Positions 59,206 through 64,000 of a stretch of DNA of 64,000 nt are shown here, in pieces; position 1 is the first letter of the stretch, and each line of letters opens with the position of its first letter. The DNA is from Telmatherina bonti (Eukaryota; Chordata; Actinopteri; Atheriniformes; Telmatherinidae). The notes under the pieces are model-generated. The model was given only the letters and a program-made list of their open reading frames with translations, was not told where the DNA came from and ran no database searches. Position numbers and translations under genes: made by a program. Where the stretch lies: contig OW121831.1 in NCBI GenBank assembly GCA_933228915.1, positions 10,970,649-11,034,648 of the forward strand. The letters run 5' to 3'.

Positions 59206-59751
59206 TAAAGAAGAAATCTGCTCAAAATGAAAACTTAAAAACATGACAAAGTTGGTACAAACATGAACTCACCTTGTGGTAGATAGCCCTCTGACATTTA
59301 CTTGCCATGTGGCAGACAGCCCTGAAATTTACTAGCCAAAAAGAATATTTACACGCATTGTGACAACTCATGTGACAACTGGCGAGTGTTAAGTTCGCAC
59401 CTTGCCTGACGACATTTTTGGATTGATTTGACCAGTGTGGATTTGTCAGAATTTCAAAGCAGATATATTTGCATATCATCTGCATAGAAATGGGATGAGA
59501 TCTTGCTCTTGCAAACGATGTAGAGAAACAATATGATAGAGAAAATAAATAAAACCCCAAAATTGATCCTTGTGGAACGCCACTTCTGACTTGGACTGCA
59601 GAAAAAGAAAAATCTCAGATCTATCCAGAGATCTCCTGCCAGTTAAATGCGAGGTAAACCACTGCAGAAAACCTACCCGATGTGTTTATTAGTACTTGAA
59701 TATTATGATCTGTAACTAAGCATGTTTTATGTATTTAGTTTCTACTTATAT

Positions 59752-59872
59752 TTCATTCATACATTCATTTTCTTTACAGCTTAGTCTTAGTGATAGTCGT
59801 GGGGAAGCTGGAGTCTACATCAGCAATTATCAGGTTAGAGGGTTCACACTGGACAGGTCGCCAGTCCATCAC
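59752..59872 (+). repeat. SINE-like fragment abutting an slc18a2 splice donor
   Basis: ATTCATACATTCATTTTCTT, then CGTGGGGAAGCTGGAGTCTA, GGTTAGAGGGTTCACACTGG and ACAGGTCGCCAGTCCATCAC, the SINE tail family. It ends about 15 bp from the exon boundary at 59888. Confidence 0.65.
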
Positions 59873-59887
59873 GTAGTTTCTGCTTAC

Positions 59888-60007
59888 CTAAAGCAAATCC
59901 CATGCAGAACGCCACATCAGCAATGGCATAAACACTTCCATAAACAGACACATGTCGCAGGTCCACCAAGTATCCCATGATCGGCATCATTGATGAATCC
60001 ACCATAC
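59888..60007 (-). CDS. slc18a2: slc18a2 coding exon with the two intramembrane aspartates
   Basis: The minus-strand acceptor TTACAG and donor GTAAGC flank 120 bp that read GMVDSSMMPIMGYLVDLRH and then VSVYGSVYAIADVAFCMGFAL. The aspartates in MVDSS and AIADV are 27 residues apart, the spacing of the two functionally essential acidic residues in helices 10 and 11 of VMAT2 (D399 and D426 of the human protein, from family knowledge). Both are kept, so the transport site looks intact. A teleost SINE-like fragment lies about 15 bp downstream of this exon's donor. Confidence 0.95.
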
Positions 60008-60080
60008 CTGTAACACACAAGTGCCATTAATGTTAAATACTACACACAAACAGCAGCAAATTTTAATTTAACAGACTTAC

Positions 60081-60144
60081 CAATAGCAAAACCAACACCA
60101 AAATTTGGAAGAATCAGACCATAGATGTCTCTGGCAAATGGAAC
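60081..60144 (-). CDS. slc18a2: slc18a2 coding exon, VPFARDIYGLILPNFGVGFAIG
   Basis: The minus-strand acceptor is TTTTAG and the donor GTAAGT. The frame begins in phase 0 (VPFA) and ends with one base of the Gly codon that the next exon completes. RDIYGLILPNFGVGFAI is the luminal loop and start of the next helix, a strongly conserved VMAT block. The following intron is only 73 bp, which leaves the phase check unambiguous. Confidence 0.92.
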
Positions 60145-60759
60145 CTAAAACAGTCAAAGTATTTGGTCAGTTTAAAAGTTTTTTTTTTTTCTTTGTATAT
60201 GTTTTAATATAAAAATCCACACGTGGTGATAGAAGTCAGCTTACTGCTGGGATAGATTATATAACACGGAGCTACACATTATAGATCTACCCGTACAGTT
60301 TACTTAAGGGGAGATGAAGATAAATATAGATGAAAATCTAATAATATAGAGCTAATAAGATGTACTTAATGTCAAATATCCTGCTTTGCATGACCACGGG
60401 GAAATGACTTGGACAATATGGGTGTGTGTTGCGCAAGAAGCATGTGGTTATCGTCAAACGTTATTCTTGTTTGACGTGAAAGATTTAAAAAAATATTTTA
60501 AAAATGAATAAATATAAAAACTTGTGAATTAAATTGTTTTCTTTTTCAAAGACATAGGCAATGTTAGCTCCTCTCACCGTTTACATAGGTCACTGGAGGC
60601 AAACATTGTCATTAAATGTGCATCCAAGATGAACTTAAGACCAGGTCTGTCAAGCAGGAGGATTTCAGCTGTTTTTAACGTTTAATAACCCACAGCTGGT
60701 CCAGTTTCCACAGAATAACATCTGAATTCACAACAACATTGCAGGTTCATCAAACTTAC

Positions 60760-60811
60760 ACAAAGAACACTGAATCCAACAACCACCATCCCAATGAGAG
60801 CACACAGCCAT
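60760..60811 (-). CDS. slc18a2: slc18a2 coding exon, transmembrane segment WLCALIGMVVVGFSVLC
   Basis: On the minus strand the acceptor CCAG precedes an A that completes an Arg codon, and the frame reads WLCALIGMVVVGFSVLC, ending in phase 0 before a GTAAGT donor. The segment is a single hydrophobic helix matching the (R)WLCALLGM helix of vesicular monoamine transporters. At 52 bp it is the smallest exon seen in the window. A hAT-like MITE lies only 39 bp upstream of it. Confidence 0.88.
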
Positions 60812-60850
60812 CTGGAAAAGAGAAAAGAAGTTAAAATACTTACTGTACAG

Positions 60851-61052
60851 CAGGGATCCCCAACCCCGGTCCTCGAGGACCAGTGTCCTGCAGGTTTTCC
60901 AAGTATTCCTGCTAGAACACACCCGGCTCAGATGTATAAAAGCTCTGCACATGCCTGCTAAATAGACATCAATTTAAATAAGGTGTGTTGCAGCAGGCAC
61001 ACTTAAAACCTGCAGGACACTGGTCCTTGAGGACCAGGGTTAGAGATCCCTG
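60851..61052. mobile_element. hAT-like MITE, 202 bp, with 8-bp target duplication
   Basis: Left CAGGGATCCCCAACCCCGG, TCCTCGAGGACCAGTGTCCT; right AGGACACTGGTCCTTGAGGA, CCAGGGTTAGAGATCCCTG: long imperfect inverted repeats. CTGTACAG (60843-60850) and CTGTAGAG (61053-61060) flank it, an 8-bp duplication with one mismatch, as expected for hAT insertion. Fragments of the family are at 12.1, 14.4 and 21.1 kb. Confidence 0.85.
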
Positions 61053-61497
61053 CTGTAGAGTATACTAAGTCTGAAATATTACTTTTTGCTCCTGGAGAAT
61101 TATTCCGTAAAAATCCTTTTAGATAATATTTCAATAGAAAGGGATTATTTAAGGAGCAACAATATTATAAATATATCAGAGGCAACAGTCAGACATCCTG
61201 CATGAGGAAGGTGAACCTGGTCTTGGCACCTAAATCGAACACATCAGTGATGCTCCTGGTGATACTTTTCATTTAGCTAGGTAATTATTTTTATTCATTA
61301 GTTTACATAAACAAAGTTATTAGAAATTGGAATATTGTGGATCAAAATGTGAAAACCAAATGAAAACTGAGTTGAACTGGATTTAATTCAATTGTACCTG
61401 TAAAGTGATTTCAGATAACTATGTTGTGAATTGGTGCTGTATAAATAAAGCTACAATTAGCTAAATTGATTTAAGTATTTAAGATCCTTCAAACACT

Positions 61498-62016
61498 TGT
61501 TCAGGTACCTCAGCTAGAGGATTCTACCATACTACAACATTACCATGCCACCACGGTCAAACAGTACCATGAAGCAGGTGCCCCTGCAACCATTCTACCA
61601 CACTACCGTGATGCCATGATACCATGCTAACACAATACCATTTTACCATGCTATTAGCCTATCATGGTAACATGCTACAATGACACCATGCTGCCAAGCT
61701 ACCATGTTATCAAGTTACCATGTCTCCACGCTTACCAAAATACCATGATCCCATGCTACTACATTACCATGCTACCAAGCTACCAGGTTGCTAAGCTACC
61801 ACACTACCATGCTACCAAGCTACCAGGTTGCTAAGCTACCACACTACCATGCAACCATGCTACCATGTGACCATGCTTACCAAACTACCATACCACCATA
61901 ATACTACACTTCCAGGTTACCAAACTACCACAATACAATGCTACCAAGCTATGATGATGCCACACTTCCACACTACCATGCTACCACACAACCATGCAAC
62001 CAAACTACCATGCTAC
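61498..62016. repeat. degenerate CTACCATG-type minisatellite
   Basis: About 500 bp built of variants of CTACCATG / CTACCAAG / CTACCACA in roughly 10-bp spacing, including a perfect 40-bp duplication (61771-61810 and 61811-61850). It ends exactly where the LTR element begins. Confidence 0.9.
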
Positions 62017-62830
62017 TGTCAAGGTGACGGAACTGTGGTGATCAGTTGGCCTTGCCCTCTGGTTTTGGTTTGATAGTTTTTTGTATTTTTGTGCATGACA
62101 GTTTTATTTGCTGTGGGTTTTGTGTTGTGGGCGGGGTCACTGATTGCCGGCTGGCCGCGGCTGGCATTCCTCCTCCCTGCCACTGGGTTGGCAGGGAGTT
62201 AATTGGCCAACGGGGAACAGGTGTGAAGGAGGTTTTTAAGGCACAAGTGGAAGAAAGCAAAGAAGCGGAAGGAGAATGTGACCAATAGGGAAGGCAAGCA
62301 GCTTGGGCTGCGCTATCTTGATGGGCCTCATAAGGACTGGTGCCAGCAGCAGGAAGGAAGGACAATGCCAGCGGCGACCTGAGGAGGATGGTGGCTCATG
62401 ATGTGGAGCGTGTGTGACAGATCTGGAGACGCTGCGGACACGTCGTTGGATCAGGGGAGGGGGAGCGTTCGGCAATTCCCCTCCTCTAAGCTAAGTTCTC
62501 CCTCTTTTCCTGCGGGTGGTGATTAATGTCCCACCCCTTCAGGCAGACTAGCAGGGCCATTCAGTTGCTGATCACCTGTCCCTCACACAGATCCCTCCCT
62601 GGAACGGAATCGGAGACACATCAAGAGACTGGGGAGAAAAAGGAGCGACATCACAAAGTGACTCCATTAAAGGGCCGTGGCTGACAACCCTTTTTAGCTC
62701 ACCTTGGGGACGTTTTTAGTCTTTTTTTTAATACAAAGGTTAATAAATACTTGCCGACAAACTAACTTAAATCTCTTCTTGCATGTTTATTCATATAAAG
62801 TGCTCCCCTTAGAAACCAAAGTCGGCAGGA
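62017..62830 (+). repeat. 5' long terminal repeat (right boundary uncertain)
   Basis: It starts TGTCAAGG. A TTAATAAATACTT poly(A)-signal-like segment is at about 62738-62750. The end is placed near 62830 because a TGGTTCTTTGGGT that could serve as primer-binding site follows, but the 3' LTR needed to fix this is cut off. Confidence 0.5.
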
Positions 62831-63921
62831 TTGGTTCTTTGGGTTGAGCCTCTATATTGAATCAACATGTCAACTGAGGAGATGCGATCGGGTGGACAGC
62901 CCATGATGATGATGCTGCCTTTTTTCTATGGGGGGTCCCTGGGTACCCAAGTTTAGCGGGGCACAGCCTGATAATAAATTTGGAGAATGGCGTAGTCAAA
63001 TGGATGCCAGTCAAAACAATAACATGCCCAGAACACTTTATAGTGTCTTTGGTATTGAGGAGACCACCTTGTTCTCACAACTTAATGGACATCCAACCAG
63101 ATGTCCACAACTGTGGGTCCAAGTGGCAGTCTCTGGGAGGATACAAAGACTTAGCCAATGGCAGCAGGCTGGAGTTGCATTGCAGACTCTTGAAGGGGAG
63201 CTAGTTGGTTAGATCTGAGAAGACAATGGGGGTGAAATTCTTTGATATTGTATTTGAAAGGTATTTTAATGATGCAATGTCTGTTTTAATGGCCATTGTT
63301 GAAACCACCAGGACTGAGGGAGGGTGGAGGAGCTGGATGTTCCTCTGGTGTCACCTGTTTTGGAAAAATGGAGTAGGTAAGTGCTTGGCTATGGCTGACA
63401 AAGGTGGCGAGGGGGCCTGGGTCCAGGAAAACGACAGCCGGGTCAGAGGCGTTAAGTGCTGGGTCTGACAGGGCGGCAAGGAAACTGGAGGGCCAGCCGA
63501 CCATGGGGAGCCATGAGCCAAACCAGACTGTAGCTTGGATGTGAGATGGAGATGAAGCGGGAGCCTGGGTCCAGGAAACGAGAGCTGCATCAGGGGCATT
63601 AGGTGCCTGGTCTGATGGGGCAGCCAAGACACTGGAGGGCTAGCTGACTCAAGCAAGCTGCAAGTGGAACTGGATAAGAGTGACACAGAGAATCAAGCCC
63701 TCCACTCCCTCAATGTTGTGGCTGCAGGACTGAGTGCCACTTGTAGTCCATAACAGGTATGGCCAACACTGACTTTATCAGAGGGGCTGTAACTTCCAGG
63801 GCATAGTTGGGTTTCTTGGACATTTTATGTCTTGCTGCTGTGGATCCAATTTAGTGGTGACTCCCTTTTTATATCAGGTGAAGTAGATGGTCGGGACGAC
63901 CATTTTAAAAGACTGGGGAAA

Positions 63922-64000
63922 TGTCAAGGTGACGGAACTGTGGTGATCAGTTGGCCTTGCCCTCTGGTTTTGGTTTTATAGTTTTTTTTTATTTTTGTGC
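63922..64000 (+). repeat. 3' long terminal repeat, truncated by the window end
   Basis: The first 79 bases match the 5' LTR start at 62017, directly after the polypurine tract. Confidence 0.85.

Larger units (their letters stand above)
51101..60811 (-). other. slc18a2: slc18a2 (VMAT2) gene, 3' portion (five coding exons; 5' exons lie right of the window)
   Basis: Gene-level span on the minus strand. Five exons (52, 64, 120, 134 and 108 bp) join in frame across GT-AG introns of 615, 73, 5570 and 2975 bp. Together they encode about the last 159 residues of a vesicular monoamine transporter: transmembrane helices 9-12 and the cytoplasmic tail. From family knowledge, VMAT2 is a 12-helix major-facilitator H+/monoamine antiporter of synaptic and secretory vesicles. 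Convergence with pdzd8 is the vertebrate arrangement at SLC18A2 and argues against slc18a1. No exon for the preceding segment (ending in a HKMG-like motif before the RW of the first exon seen) was found between 60812 and 64000. Confidence 0.93.
62017..64000 (+). mobile_element. short, probably non-autonomous LTR retrotransposon (runs off the window)
   Basis: TGTCAAGGTGACGG begins at both 62017 and 63922; the 78/79 bp that can be compared differ at two or three positions and one indel. A polypurine tract AAAAGACTGGGGAAA lies directly before the second copy, as before a 3' LTR. The interior is only about 1.1 kb: a gag-like start near 62867 with a frame break and a PWVPKFSG..NKFGEWRSQMD segment, but no protease, RT or integrase. 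It is probably Ty3/gypsy-derived, judged by the gag-like segment only. Confidence 0.75.

Noticed and set aside
62046..63686. ORFs of 80-113 codons across the LTR region
   Set aside because: Most are antisense or out of frame with the gag-like trace, and several overlap the LTR itself; none encodes an intact protein.

Overview
The window is vertebrate nuclear DNA, almost certainly from a teleost fish. Genes are split by GT-AG introns, two vertebrate orthologues are recognisable exon by exon, and the spacer DNA is full of teleost-type repeats: Tc1/mariner and hAT remnants, inverted-terminal-repeat MITEs, a tRNA-headed SINE, an L2-like LINE, a short LTR element and long (AT)n and (CA)n microsatellites. 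The species cannot be named from the sequence. No operons, CRISPR arrays, phage or novel defence-type system are present.

Layout. (1) 1-37.7 kb, plus strand: the last four coding exons of pdzd8 (63-188, 4987-5089, 31750-31912, 32023-34379), encoding 915 residues from just before the PDZ domain to the stop codon, followed by a probable 3' UTR to about 37.7 kb. The intron between the second and third of these exons is 26.7 kb and holds most of the mobile DNA, plus several stretches of complex unique sequence that look like candidate conserved non-coding elements. (2) About 37.7-50.1 kb: intergenic, with decayed LINEs, MITEs and a Tc1 remnant. (3) About 50.1-64 kb, minus strand: the last five coding exons of slc18a2 (VMAT2) at 60760-60811, 60081-60144, 59888-60007, 54184-54317 and 51101-51208. 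The 5' part of the gene lies beyond the right edge. The 5.6 kb intron carries an antisense L2-like LINE with a nearly continuous reverse-transcriptase ORF and a MITE. The upstream intron carries a hAT-like MITE, a CTACCATG-type minisatellite and an LTR retrotransposon whose 3' LTR runs off the window.

Relations. pdzd8 and slc18a2 converge tail to tail, the same neighbour arrangement as on human 10q25-q26, which supports both orthology calls. Pdzd8 is an ER-anchored lipid-transfer and tethering protein at organelle contact sites; Slc18a2 loads monoamines into synaptic vesicles. They share a locus, not a pathway.

The points most worth a second look are: the slc18a2 C-terminus, where the dileucine-type sorting motif is kept but the terminal acidic cluster has no serine; transposon nesting with a readable target-site duplication (4377-4660); a hammerhead-ribozyme-like core at 53900-53934; a hairpin exactly at the 5' edge of the LINE; a same-strand cluster of CTCF-like motifs; and the candidate non-coding elements in the giant intron.
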